DNA of 64,000 nucleotides from Lachnospiraceae bacterium. Its GTDB lineage: Bacteria > Bacillota > Clostridia > Lachnospirales > Lachnospiraceae. A program made the translations under genes and the position numbers. The stretch lies in the NCBI GenBank assembly GCA_015258065.1, contig JABZIZ010000001.1, positions 198,913 through 262,912 on the forward strand. Reading direction: 5' to 3'. The notes under the pieces are model-generated. The model saw only the letters and a list, made by a program, of their open reading frames with translations. It had not been told where the DNA came from and did no database searches. Shown here in pieces: positions 8,446-16,640 of the stretch; the stretch's first letter is position 1; each line of letters opens with the position of its first letter.

Positions 8446-9459
8446 TCAGGCGACAGTTGTATTTCCTCTGCGCTTTGCAATCATTCTGCGATCCGCCAAA
8501 ATTCCCGTGATATGCCTGACCGCCAAAACCAGAATCAAAATGCTTCCTGTAATGATATTGATGATATACCGATCCGTTCCAAAGATATTTAAGCCGGTGG
8601 AAAGTGTCTGCATAATCATGACTGCGATCACCGTCCCTGCCACCGTTCCCTCGCCTCCATTGATATCGGTTCCACCCAGCACAACTGCAGTGACCGCCTG
8701 CATAAGATAGGAGGAGCCATAGTCAATCTTCGCACTGGCATAGTGTGCGCTGATCAGAATGCCGGAGAGCCCATAACAAAGGCCGGAAAAGACGTAGACC
8801 AACAACAGAACCTTGCGTGTATTGACGCCGGAAAAACGTGTCGCCACCTCGCTGCAGCCCACCATATACGTCTCTTGTCCAAACTTCCCTCTCTCCAGCA
8901 AATAGTGCGCCACAACCACCATGAGGGCATAGACGATGATGGTCACGGGAAGCCAGCCTATTTTCGCCGTCCCGATGTTGCTGAAGGGTTCCGGGAAGCC
9001 GGAAACGGAGCCTCCCTTGGTCAGACGCAAGCCGATTCCCTCATAAATCATGCGAGTGCCCAGGGTGATCAACATGGCGACACAGCCTACATACCCGATT
9101 AAATAACCATTGAGCAGCCCCGTCAGGAGCGATATTCCCATAATCAATATAATTCCGCCCACCGTTCCGAGCACAGGATTGGCCTGTGTAAAGGCGGATG
9201 ACATGAACAGCCCCGCAATAATGGCCGACATCATGGACCCGGTAATGATGGAAAGATTCATGCCCCCCGTCAAAACGGCCGCCATCATGGCTAACGCCAT
9301 CAACCCAAACTCAGGCATTTGGAAGCACATATTCTGCAGGTTTGTTGAAGACAGGAACTTCTTTGGCGACAGAACCGACATCACGATAAAGACAAGCACG
9401 AAGATCAGGAAAAGAACCATTTCATTGCGGTGTGATTCTTTTAGCCTTTTCAAAAACAT
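8446..9459 (-). CDS. Sugar ABC transporter permease (RbsC/LsrD-like)
   Basis: A 337-residue polytopic membrane protein of the CUT2 family with about 8-10 hydrophobic helices. The family features are the N-terminal ALAMMAAVLTGGMNLSI block, a repeated GLLNGYLIG element and the EAA-like coupling region near AVTAVVLGGTDINGGEGTV, which contacts the ATPase. It forms the transmembrane pathway with the adjacent permease, 14 bases upstream. The ATG lies behind GAGAGGAG-type sequence. It is 84 bases upstream of the binding-protein gene. Confidence 0.9.
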   Translation of the reverse strand: MFLKRLKESHRNEMVLFLIFVLVFIVMSVLSPKKFLSSTNLQNMCFQMPEFGLMALAMMAAVLTGGMNLSIITGSMMSAIIAGLFMSSAFTQANPVLGTVGGIILIMGISLLTGLLNGYLIGYVGCVAMLITLGTRMIYEGIGLRLTKGGSVSGFPEPFSNIGTAKIGWLPVTIIVYALMVVVAHYLLERGKFGQETYMVGCSEVATRFSGVNTRKVLLLVYVFSGLCYGLSGILISAHYASAKIDYGSSYLMQAVTAVVLGGTDINGGEGTVAGTVIAVMIMQTLSTGLNIFGTDRYIINIITGSILILVLAVRHITGILADRRMIAKRRGNTTVA

Positions 9460-9473
9460 AACCTACTCCTCTC

Positions 9474-10484
9474 TCAATCTTCTACATCCACCTTGCAGGC
9501 ATTCTTTTCCGCAATCCGTGTATTGATGGCATCCACCACGATTGTCAACACAATAATCACTCCCATGACGACCTTCTGATAATAGGTGGATACCCGTACG
9601 AGCACCAGGCCGTTCTTGATGACGGCCATCAGGATGATCCCCAGCGTCGTACCAAAGACCGTACCGATTCCACCGGCCAGGGAAGCTCCTCCCAAGACGA
9701 TGATTGCAATGACATCCATCTCATAGTTCAGATAGGTATTCGGATCGACCTGACCGACAATGCTGATATGAACGACGGCGGATAGCCCCGTCATAGCGCC
9801 GCAGAACATATAAACGAACATCAGAATCCGATCCGGCTTGTATCCTACCCGCAGCGCAGACTGTAAATTGCCGCCCACTGCATAAATGCCACGTCCAATC
9901 AGCGTATTCCTCAGGATAAACCAGGTAACGATTCCTGCTAACAGGAGAATCCAGATCTGGCTGTAAATTCCTGTTGCATTTCCTCCACTCTGTACATTTC
10001 CCAGCTTAAAGGATCCGAATTTAGAAAACCATTCCGGTAGACCCGAGATCCAAATCCCTCCGGAATAAAGAAGCACCGCCGCCAGCGTAATCGTCTGTAC
10101 GCCAATGGTTGCCACAATCGGCGGGATCTTGATTTTGGTAATGAGAAAACCGTTGATCGCACCCACCAGTGCGCCCACCAGCATGGACAACAGGATCACA
10201 ACAAACACGTTCGTCCCGGGATTCGCTTGCATGAATTTCCCTGCCACGACGGCGCAAAGAGCAATGGTCGAGGAAACCGATAAATCAATCCCACCCGTAA
10301 TCAATACCGGCAGCATCCCGAAAGCCATGATGCCGTATACTGCATTGCTCCTGATGAAATCGACGATATTATTGAAGGTGAGGAATACCGGATTCACGAG
10401 GGTAATCAGTACCGAAAGCAGGACGATGATCGCGAGAATCACAAATTCCTTTTTTTGTTTAAACACATTCATGATCTTAGGCAT
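9474..10484 (-). CDS. Sugar ABC transporter permease (RbsC/LsrC-like)
   Basis: A 336-residue CUT2 permease and the first of two permease genes in the transporter operon. It has a hydrophobic multi-helix profile, FGMLPVLITGGIDLSVSSTIA near the N-terminus, GAINGFLITK, and the coupling motif DVIAIIVLGGASLAGGIGTV in the C-terminal third. The second permease is homologous but clearly different, so the channel is expected to be a heterodimer. It lies 19 bases downstream of the ATPase gene on the same transcript. Confidence 0.9.
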   Translation of the reverse strand: MPKIMNVFKQKKEFVILAIIVLLSVLITLVNPVFLTFNNIVDFIRSNAVYGIMAFGMLPVLITGGIDLSVSSTIALCAVVAGKFMQANPGTNVFVVILLSMLVGALVGAINGFLITKIKIPPIVATIGVQTITLAAVLLYSGGIWISGLPEWFSKFGSFKLGNVQSGGNATGIYSQIWILLLAGIVTWFILRNTLIGRGIYAVGGNLQSALRVGYKPDRILMFVYMFCGAMTGLSAVVHISIVGQVDPNTYLNYEMDVIAIIVLGGASLAGGIGTVFGTTLGIILMAVIKNGLVLVRVSTYYQKVVMGVIIVLTIVVDAINTRIAEKNACKVDVED

Positions 10485-10503
10485 CTTGCAACAATCCCCT
10501 TCT

Positions 10504-11997
10504 TTATGAAACCGCTTTATTCATAATCTGTTCTTGCGTGACTTCTTTGTTATCCAGGATCCCCGTGATGCGCCCTCTTCTCATTACCATGATGCGATCG
10601 CTGCAGGCGATGATTTCCGGAAGTTCCGATGAAATCATAATCACCGCCGTCCCCTGATCTGCGATATCCCGCAAAATCTTATGGATCTCGTCTTTTGCCC
10701 CGATATCCACCCCGTTTGTCGGCTCATCCACAATCAAAACCCGGGCATGGGTGGCTATCCATTTTGCCAGCACGACTTTCTGCTGATTTCCACCGGACAA
10801 CTGGGATACCCGGTTGTTCGCATCCTTGGGACGCACATCCAACATCTGAATCCACTGATCGGCGGCATCATGCATCTTCTCGCGATTCAGTATGCCCAGA
10901 AAATTGGTATATTTCGATAACTGTGGCAAAAGAATGTTGTCTCTTACCGTCTTTTTCAGGACAAGTCCCTGTGTTTGTCTGCTTTCCGGTATGTAGGCAA
11001 TTCCATTTTCCAGCGCTTCTTTCGGCGACCGTATCTGAACCTCCTTCCCCTCCAGCCAGATTTTTCCGGAATCTGCCGGGTTCAGACCGAAGATCGCCTG
11101 CATGGTTTCACTTCTGCCCGCGCCGACCAGTCCGGTGACGCCTAGGATTTCTCCCGCCCTCGCTTCAAAGGAAATGTCCTTGAAGTTGCTGGCTTTGCTG
11201 AACCCTTCCACCCGCAACACAGGCTTCTTCTCCACCTTGCCGCTTCCGAGATAGCTCTTTACTTCGATTTTACGCCCAACCATCATGGAGATCAGGTCCG
11301 CTTCCGGTGTCTCCCCGGCTTCTACCGTATTCACATACTGCCCATCCCTGAAGATGGTAAATCGATCTGCCACATGATACAGTTCGTCCATCTTATGTCC
11401 GACGAACATAATGGCAATCTTTTGTTTCTTGAGATTCTCAATGATCTCATATAACCTCTCCACCTCGGATCTGGAGAGCGCAGAGGTCGGTTCGTCCATG
11501 ATGATCATTTTGGCTTTCTGCGCGACAGACGCCGCAATCGCCACCATCTGCTGCCTGGCAACGGAAAGATGCCCGACGATATCCTGCGGGTCAATATCTG
11601 CTTGCAAAAAATCCAAGGCCTCCTTCGCCTTACGATTGATTTTTTTCCACGGAATCATCCACTCGTTCTTCTCGATGATTTCATTGATCCCGATGTTTTC
11701 CGCCACCGTCAGATTGGAGAACAAGCTGAAATCCTGATAAATAACGGAGATTCCCCTCTTGATCGCATCCATCGGGTCTTTGATGCTTACTTCCTGTCCT
11801 TCAATGACGATCTTCCCTCCCTCATCGGGCGGCTGCACGCCGGAGAGAATCTTGATCAATGTGGACTTCCCGGCACCGTTTTCCCCCACAAGGGCATGCA
11901 CCTCTCCGGGATAAATATCGAACTTGACCTGATTCAAGGCTTTCACTCCCGGGAAAGTCTTGCTGATATTAGAAATTTCTAAGAATTTTTCTGCCAT
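10504..11997 (-). CDS. Sugar ABC transporter ATP-binding protein, two-domain (RbsA/LsrA-like)
   Basis: The 497-residue protein has two ABC domains. The first carries Walker A GENGAGKST, a degenerate signature (LSVARQQM) and Walker B MIIMDEPTSAL. The second has the typical degenerate P-loop GLVGAGRSET, the signature LSGGNQQKV and LIVDEPTNGVD. This asymmetry is normal for CUT2 sugar importers. The ATG at 11997 is chosen because AAAGGGA precedes it; the frame stays open upstream to 12300 only because it overlaps the phosphatase gene. It is the first gene of the transporter operon behind a sigma-A promoter at 12082-12110. Confidence 0.92.
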   Translation of the reverse strand: MAEKFLEISNISKTFPGVKALNQVKFDIYPGEVHALVGENGAGKSTLIKILSGVQPPDEGGKIVIEGQEVSIKDPMDAIKRGISVIYQDFSLFSNLTVAENIGINEIIEKNEWMIPWKKINRKAKEALDFLQADIDPQDIVGHLSVARQQMVAIAASVAQKAKMIIMDEPTSALSRSEVERLYEIIENLKKQKIAIMFVGHKMDELYHVADRFTIFRDGQYVNTVEAGETPEADLISMMVGRKIEVKSYLGSGKVEKKPVLRVEGFSKASNFKDISFEARAGEILGVTGLVGAGRSETMQAIFGLNPADSGKIWLEGKEVQIRSPKEALENGIAYIPESRQTQGLVLKKTVRDNILLPQLSKYTNFLGILNREKMHDAADQWIQMLDVRPKDANNRVSQLSGGNQQKVVLAKWIATHARVLIVDEPTNGVDIGAKDEIHKILRDIADQGTAVIMISSELPEIIACSDRIMVMRRGRITGILDNKEVTQEQIMNKAVS

Positions 11998-12045
11998 AAT
12001 CCCTTTCACTGACGAAACGATCAGCCTCCACGATGCCTTTATTAG

Positions 12046-12059
12046 TGACTTTTGGTCAA
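12046..12059. promoter_or_regulatory. Candidate operator downstream of the transporter promoter
   Basis: TGAC and GTCA arms (12046-12049 and 12055-12058) around a 5-base centre sit just after the predicted transcription start of the sugar transporter operon. The position fits a repressor site, but the arms are short. Confidence 0.25.
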
Positions 12060-12081
12060 CTTGTAGATGGAATCGTATCTC

Positions 12082-12110
12082 ATTATCAAGAATCACCACG
12101 AAGATGTCAA
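12082..12110 (-). promoter_or_regulatory. Sigma-A promoter of the sugar ABC transporter operon
   Basis: On the minus strand TTGACA (12110-12105) is separated by 17 bases from GATAAT (12087-12082). The -35 is exact, the spacing exact and the -10 matches 5 of 6. Predicted transcription starts near 12075, about 78 bases before the ATPase start. The promoter abuts the end of the phosphatase gene, so the transporter can be expressed independently of it. Confidence 0.75.
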
Positions 12111-12112
12111 GA

Positions 12113-12577
12113 CTATCTGCCAAACTCTCTAAGAAGCCCCTCGCATCCGTCCAGGATATCCTCATGGCACTTCTGAAAGTCCCTCGTGTACCACGGGTCC
12201 GCAACATCTCCCGGATGGTCGGTAAACGAAAGAAGGAGGCGGATCTTGTTGTCCGGATCTCCTCCGAAGATTCTAAGCATGTTCTGCCGGTTCCTCTCAT
12301 CCATGCCGATCAGATAGTCATATTTGTCGTAGTCTTCTCTTTGCAGAAGGGACGCTCTCTTTTTCCTGCAGTCTATCCCCTCTTTTCCCAGAATTTCACG
12401 CACAGGAGGATAGACCGGATTCCCCCTCCCGCATGCGATTTCTTCGCTGGAAGTGGCCTTGGATGCAATTTCAAATTCATCACCTCTTCCGCTCTCCTCC
12501 ACCATTTTTCGAAATAAAAATTCTGCCATAGGGCTGCGACAGATATTACCGTGGCAGACAAAACAGATTTTTTGCAT
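12113..12577 (-). CDS. Low-molecular-weight protein tyrosine phosphatase
   Basis: A 154-residue protein starting at an ATG behind GGAG; the longer frame from 12610 has no better ribosome site. The P-loop CVCHGNICRSP (C-X5-R-S) lies at residues 5-15, and the general-acid loop near the C-terminus is DPWY. Length and layout are typical of LMW-PTP/arsenate-reductase-fold phosphatases. Such enzymes dephosphorylate phosphotyrosine, or phosphoarginine in Gram-positives of the YwlE type. The substrate is unknown. It lies upstream of the sugar transporter but that operon has its own promoter. Confidence 0.9.
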   Translation of the reverse strand: MQKICFVCHGNICRSPMAEFLFRKMVEESGRGDEFEIASKATSSEEIACGRGNPVYPPVREILGKEGIDCRKKRASLLQREDYDKYDYLIGMDERNRQNMLRIFGGDPDNKIRLLLSFTDHPGDVADPWYTRDFQKCHEDILDGCEGLLREFGR

Positions 12578-12649
12578 CGTAATCTCCATTCCGCGCCTTC
12601 TGCGCGGCACAAATAGTAATAAAAGGATCGACCGTCCTCCACATCGTGC

Positions 12650-12889
12650 CTATCGAGGCATCCCTGAATGCAAGTCATTCGGAACGGTCCACTCATGTTC
12701 AATCATGTAATCAATGAACTCTTTGTTGAGCTGCAAATCGTAATTTAGCACATAATAAGCTACATCTCCCGGCCATATATATTTGCCATCTGTCATATCA
12801 TCGGGGGTTCCCGCAATTCCCCTTTCCGGACGTAAGACATCTGGTAGTATATGTATAATGGTGTAAATTGAATAGAGCCAACGTCCCAA
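12650..12889 (-). pseudogene. Fragment of an uncharacterised small protein
   Basis: An open frame of 79 residues whose middle (PERGIAGTPDDMTDGKYIWPGDVAYYV, read as two parts around TPDD) has the composition and aromatic pattern of a real folded protein. There is no good start or ribosome site at its 5' end. It lies in a stretch where the next two recognisable pieces are also stubs. I recall similar short Firmicute hypotheticals but cannot name a family. It may be the C-terminal remnant of a larger gene. Confidence 0.4.
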
Positions 12890-12946
12890 CCTTTAGGTCT
12901 CATGCAAATCGCCACAATCAACATCATACCAAGGAGGAAGGACACG

Positions 12947-13017
12947 ATTGCTCAACTCAATATTACACTGAGTCAGGACGAGACTCTACATTTACTTGCA
13001 ATCGATAGGAATACCTC
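12947..13017 (+). mobile_element. IS256-family transposase N-terminal stub
   Basis: From 12947 the frame reads IAQLNITLSQDETLHLLA then IDR, matching the conserved start of IS256/mutator-type transposases (MAQ.NITL.QEEIL.LL). The initiator is ATT where ATG is expected, and an AGGAGGAAGG ribosome site remains upstream. Similarity stops abruptly near 13017 at a junction with a different gene fragment in another frame. It is a dead remnant; no terminal repeats are visible. Confidence 0.65.
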
Positions 13018-13185
13018 GCAGCAGGGATTCAGCTTCGCCTGAAGTGCAACGAACTAATGCAGACGCAGGGACATCCTGAACCGGCCGGAAGTGCAAAGAT
13101 CACGCCGGCCTATCATCTGCCCGCTGATTATGTGATCCACACCGTCGGTCCCATTGTTCAGGGGCCGCTCACGGAAGAACACGAA
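13018..13185 (+). pseudogene. Macro-domain (ADP-ribose-binding) protein fragment
   Basis: In the frame starting at 13018 the sequence reads AAGIQLRLKCNELMQTQG, then a segment ending in GSAKITPAYHLPADYVIHTVGP, typical of the central macro domain of bacterial O-acetyl-ADP-ribose deacetylase-like proteins. The N-terminal NAAN region and the C-terminal third are missing. The left edge is fused to the IS256 stub and the right edge runs into a terminator hairpin. It cannot encode a complete domain. Confidence 0.7.
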
Positions 13186-13229
13186 CGGCTGCCAGAGCGT
13201 GATGCTCTGTTGGCCGTCTTTTTTGTTTT
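13186..13229 (+). terminator. Intrinsic terminator at the end of the macro-domain stub
   Basis: A 13-position stem (13186-13198 with 13204-13216, two wobble pairs and one mismatch) with loop GTGAT is followed by TCTTTTTTGTTTT. It insulates the WYL regulator promoter from upstream transcription. Confidence 0.75.
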
Positions 13230-13254
13230 CAGAAAAAAGATGTAGCGATATAAT
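13226..13254 (+). promoter_or_regulatory. Sigma-A promoter of the WYL regulator operon
   Basis: TATAAT at 13249-13254 is exact. Seventeen bases upstream lies TTTTCA (13226-13231), a 4-of-6 -35. The weak -35 overlaps the T-rich tail of the preceding terminator. Confidence 0.6.
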
Positions 13255-13255
13255 A

Positions 13256-13279
13256 AACATGACATACTTGTGTCGTGTT
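13256..13279. promoter_or_regulatory. Inverted-repeat operator, probably for the WYL regulator
   Basis: Arms AACATGACA (13256-13264) and TGTCGTGTT (13271-13279) pair at 8 of 9 positions around a 6-base centre. The element begins two bases after the -10 box, over the transcription start. This is where an autorepressor would bind, and the first gene downstream encodes an HTH-WYL regulator. Confidence 0.6.
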
Positions 13280-13314
13280 ATCTTTGTTAAGCTATGAACG
13301 GAGCGTGAAAAGCA

Positions 13315-14235
13315 ATGAAGATAGACAGGCTGATCGGGATATTGTCGATTTTACTGCAGAAAGAGAAGACAACGGCGCCCGAACTGGCTGAGCGGTTTGA
13401 GGTTTCCAGGCGGACGATTAACCGGGATATCGAGGACCTTTGCAAAGCCGGAATCCCGATCAGGACGATGCAGGGTACAGGCGGCGGTATCAGCATCATG
13501 GACGGATACCTCATGGATAGGACGATCCTTACATCAAAGGATATGCAGATGATCCTTGCCGGTCTCCGGAGCCTTGACAGCGTGAGCGGAAGCAGATATT
13601 ACGGGCAGCTGATGGAGAAGATTCAGACAGGCTCATCCGAATTTATAAGTGGCAGGGATTCCATGCTTATCGACCTGTCCTCGTGGTACAAGGGGACACT
13701 AGCGCCAAAGATTGAGATCATACAGGAAGCGATAGAGAACAGGCATTTGCTTGATTTCAAGTATTTCGCTCCTTCGGGGGAGAGTGTCCGCACGATAGAG
13801 CCGTACTATCTGGTATTTCAGTGGTCGAGCTGGTATGTATGGGGCTGGTGCTTAAGCCGCAAGGATTTCCGTCTGTTTAAGCTGAACCGTATGGACGGAC
13901 TTTCAGACACGGGAGAGACCTTTCTATGCCGAGAAGTTCCAATGCCGGATCTGTCCAATGAGAAGATATTCCCGGGTGGCATCGCGGTAAAGGCTCTTTT
14001 CACGCCGGATGTGAAGTGGCGGCTTGTGGAAGAGTTCGGTTCTAAATGCTTTACCGAGATGGATGACGGACAGCTGCTCTTTTCTGCGGATTATACGGAT
14101 ATGGAGAACCTTGTCACATGGATACTGACTTTTGGTGGTAAAGCAGAGGTTCTGGAACCGCCGGAGGTTCGCAGGGCGATTAGGAAAGCTGCTGAGGAAA
14201 CATTAAAAAACTACATGGAGGATAATGCAGTATGA
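13315..14235 (+). CDS. HTH-WYL family transcriptional regulator
   Basis: A 306-residue regulator. The N-terminal winged helix (residues 1-60, with TAPELAERFEVSRRTINRDIEDL) is followed by a GGG turn typical of the YafY/DeoR-like group, then a WYL domain at about 130-225 (WYVWGWCLSRKDFRLFKLNRM) and a C-terminal WCX-like extension. WYL domains bind small ligands or nucleic acid and switch DNA binding. It is the first gene of a three-gene operon with a GyrI-like and a TfoX-like protein. A strong inverted repeat lies over its promoter, so autoregulation is likely. Ligand unknown. Confidence 0.9.
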   Translation: MKIDRLIGILSILLQKEKTTAPELAERFEVSRRTINRDIEDLCKAGIPIRTMQGTGGGISIMDGYLMDRTILTSKDMQMILAGLRSLDSVSGSRYYGQLMEKIQTGSSEFISGRDSMLIDLSSWYKGTLAPKIEIIQEAIENRHLLDFKYFAPSGESVRTIEPYYLVFQWSSWYVWGWCLSRKDFRLFKLNRMDGLSDTGETFLCREVPMPDLSNEKIFPGGIAVKALFTPDVKWRLVEEFGSKCFTEMDDGQLLFSADYTDMENLVTWILTFGGKAEVLEPPEVRRAIRKAAEETLKNYMEDNAV

Positions 14236-14260
14236 GATTAGGGAGCCGGGGGAAGAACAG

Positions 14261-14899
14261 ATGACATTTGATTATAAAAAAGAATATAAAGAGTTTTATA
14301 TGCCAAAGGCAAAGCCGGAGATTGTTACGGTTCCGAAAATGAACTATATTGCCGTCCGCGGAAGCGGAGATCCGAATGCGGAAGACGGCGATTACAAGGC
14401 GGCTATCGGGCTTTTATACGCGATTGCTTTTACGATTAAGATGAGCAAGAAGGGCAACCATAAGATCGATGGGTATTTTGATTATGTGGTTCCCCCGCTG
14501 GAAGGTTTCTGGTGGCAGGATGGCTTGTCCGGGGTCGATTACAGTCATAAGGAAGATTTTCAGTGGCTCTCCGTGATAAGGCTTCCTGACTTTGTGTCAA
14601 AGGAAGACTTCAAGTGGGCGGTGAATGACGCAACAAATAAGAAAAAGCAGGATTTTAGCAAGGTGGAGTTCCTTACGATTGAAGAAGGACTCTGTGTGCA
14701 GTGCATGCATATCGGGGCTTACGATGATGAGCCTGCCACGGTTGTCATGATGGATCGGTATCTGGATGAAAACGGATACGAGAATGATCTGTCCGATGAC
14801 AGGCGGCACCACGAGATTTATCTGTCTGATGCGAGGCGTGTTGCACCAGAGAAGCTGAAGACTGTTATCAGGCATCCGATCAAGGCAAAGGGAGATTGA
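14261..14899 (+). CDS. GyrI-like small-molecule-binding domain protein
   Basis: A 212-residue protein from the ATG at 14261, which follows GGGGGAAG; the ATG at 14225 overlaps the regulator stop and is less likely. The start MTFDYKKEYKEFYMPK, then VPKMNYIAVRGSGDPN and YAIAFTIKMS, is characteristic of stand-alone GyrI-like/SRPBCC-adjacent proteins common in Firmicutes, which are often encoded next to WYL regulators. The family binds drug-like or other small ligands; some members hydrolyse cyclopropanone-type toxins. The molecule bound here is unknown. It is cotranscribed with the upstream regulator. Confidence 0.85.
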   Translation: MTFDYKKEYKEFYMPKAKPEIVTVPKMNYIAVRGSGDPNAEDGDYKAAIGLLYAIAFTIKMSKKGNHKIDGYFDYVVPPLEGFWWQDGLSGVDYSHKEDFQWLSVIRLPDFVSKEDFKWAVNDATNKKKQDFSKVEFLTIEEGLCVQCMHIGAYDDEPATVVMMDRYLDENGYENDLSDDRRHHEIYLSDARRVAPEKLKTVIRHPIKAKGD

Positions 14900-14900
14900 T

Positions 14901-15203
14901 ATGGCATCAACGAAAGAATTTCTGAATTTCGTCATAGAACAGCTATCGGGAATGGACGAAATATCCTATCGGGCGATGATGGGTGAGTATATCCTGTATT
15001 ATCGCGGCAGGGTGTTTGGCGGCATATATGATGACCGACTCCTGGTTAAGCCTGTACCGACGGCGATGAAGCTGATGCCGGATGCGCCAATGGAGCTTCC
15101 GTATGATGGGGCGAAAGAGATGATTCGGGTAGATGATGTGGATAACCGAGAGTTCCTGTGTAAGTTGGTCGAGAGCATGTGGGAGGAACTGCCGGGGAGA
15201 TAG
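14901..15203 (+). CDS. TfoX N-terminal-domain protein
   Basis: A 100-residue protein starting one base after the previous stop. It consists of a single TfoX_N domain: MMGEYILYYRGRVFGGIYDDRLLVKP, with MIRVDD and a helical C-terminus. Full-length TfoX regulates competence in gammaproteobacteria, but short Firmicute proteins of this type have no established function. Genomic pairing with WYL and GyrI-like genes suggests a small-molecule or stress response module. Confidence 0.85.
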   Translation: MASTKEFLNFVIEQLSGMDEISYRAMMGEYILYYRGRVFGGIYDDRLLVKPVPTAMKLMPDAPMELPYDGAKEMIRVDDVDNREFLCKLVESMWEELPGR

Positions 15204-15240
15204 GTCTGCGGCATAACAAGTTCCTTTCCATGTCGTTTTA

Positions 15241-16467
15241 TCAGAACATCCGGTTTTCTTTCATAAATGGCGCAATGTTGTAGTGTTTTATGCCGCTTCG
15301 GTGCTGAATAAGATCATTTCGGGTAAGCAGATATTTCGGGTAATTATCTTTTATGCTTTCCAGTGGACGATATTCTCGGTTTTCAGTATCAATACTGTTC
15401 ATGATTGTCATCGATACCTGGACATATGCATAGTCGATATGGTTCCGTTCCATAATAAAATCGCATTCCAGTTTACCGATACGCCCGACACTAACATCAT
15501 ATCCCTTGGATCTGGCGTAAATATACACGATATTTTCTAAAGCCGGTCCATAGTGAATGCGCTTGTCAGTGTTCATGGCAAAATAAAAGCCAAGATCAGC
15601 AAGATAATACTTCTGTTCACCGGAGACGGATCTGCGTGATTTCAGGTCAAAGCGATAGCAGGGGTAGATGATTTTGGCGTCTTCCAGTATTGTCAGATAA
15701 CGATGCAGTGTCTCCCGTCGAATGGGACAGCCGTTCTTTTTTAGGTCGTCCAATATATTGGTTAGACTCATGGTTGCACCGAAATGATTGATTACATAGC
15801 GCTGAACTGTTTCGAACACAGAGACCTTCCGTATCTTTGCCTGTTTCTTAATATCCTTCTGGAATATTTCCTTAATGACACCCTGGATGTATGCCTGCTT
15901 ATCTGCTCCTTCGTATTGCAGCGCCTTAGGAAAACCGCCTTCTGTGATATATGCATCAAATTCTGCAGTCAGATCCGGAAGAACATCTTTTCCCATAAAT
16001 GCCTTCATTTCCAGGTATTCTTCGAAACTTAATGTGTATAGCTCAAATTCCAGATAGCGACCGGTCAGTTTCGTGGCCAGTTCCCCGCTCAAGAGATAGG
16101 AGTTAGAGCCGGTAATGAAAATAGAATAATCCTCTTCTTCGCGATAACCATTTATGACTTCTTCAAATCCCTCTACATTTTGAATTTCATCTATGAACAG
16201 ATATTTTATACCTTCTGCCGTCGACCCGGATTCGATCAGCGCATCCAGTTGATCCGGTGTTTTTATGTTTCGATACCCCCGCTTATCCAGATTCAGGTAG
16301 ATTATATTCTCTTTTAGCACACCGGATTCTCTGATTTCATCTGCTGCCGTTTCCATAAGGCATGACTTACCGCACCGACGGACACCTGTAATCACTTTAA
16401 TAATGCCCGTATCATGATAAAATCCACGAATCTTTTTTAGATAGTTTTCACGTCTGTACAGCTTCAT
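15241..16467 (-). CDS. AAA+ ATPase with DUF4143 C-terminal domain
   Basis: A 408-residue protein. The ATG at 16467 is chosen because GGAGG lies seven bases upstream; a GTG six bases earlier is too close. Walker A is GVRRCGKS near residue 28, Walker B is YLFIDEIQ near 90, and the sensor is FITGSNS. A winged-helix-like segment (TMSLTNILDDLKKNG) precedes a DUF4143/PD-(D/E)XK-like C-terminus with ECDFIMER. These P-loop NTPases are common near mobile and conflict genes, with a poorly defined role. It stands alone between an operator-controlled operon and a recombinase remnant. Confidence 0.88.
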   Translation of the reverse strand: MKLYRRENYLKKIRGFYHDTGIIKVITGVRRCGKSCLMETAADEIRESGVLKENIIYLNLDKRGYRNIKTPDQLDALIESGSTAEGIKYLFIDEIQNVEGFEEVINGYREEEDYSIFITGSNSYLLSGELATKLTGRYLEFELYTLSFEEYLEMKAFMGKDVLPDLTAEFDAYITEGGFPKALQYEGADKQAYIQGVIKEIFQKDIKKQAKIRKVSVFETVQRYVINHFGATMSLTNILDDLKKNGCPIRRETLHRYLTILEDAKIIYPCYRFDLKSRRSVSGEQKYYLADLGFYFAMNTDKRIHYGPALENIVYIYARSKGYDVSVGRIGKLECDFIMERNHIDYAYVQVSMTIMNSIDTENREYRPLESIKDNYPKYLLTRNDLIQHRSGIKHYNIAPFMKENRMF

Positions 16468-16640
16468 AATCACACCTCCATAGATCTTGGGAGCTTCCGG
16501 CTTCTATTATATCCTTGGATCTCGTTATTTGCTAGTTAAGCAGGTAAAATCTGAAAAAATAATAAAAGTATACGGTTTAACAGCCGATTAACGAGTCTTC
16601 CGAAAACCACATCTGTTCTCAACATTGCCAGTTATTATTT

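Noticed and set aside
7300..11997. AI-2 uptake (lsr) operon
   Set aside because: Gene order equals lsrACDB, but lsrF, lsrG, lsrK and lsrR are absent and an L-xylulokinase is adjacent, so a general CUT2 sugar transporter is the safer call.
11998..12300. N-terminal extension of the sugar-transporter ATPase
   Set aside because: The extra frame covers the promoter and the end of the phosphatase gene. A ribosome site and the normal family start lie at 11997.
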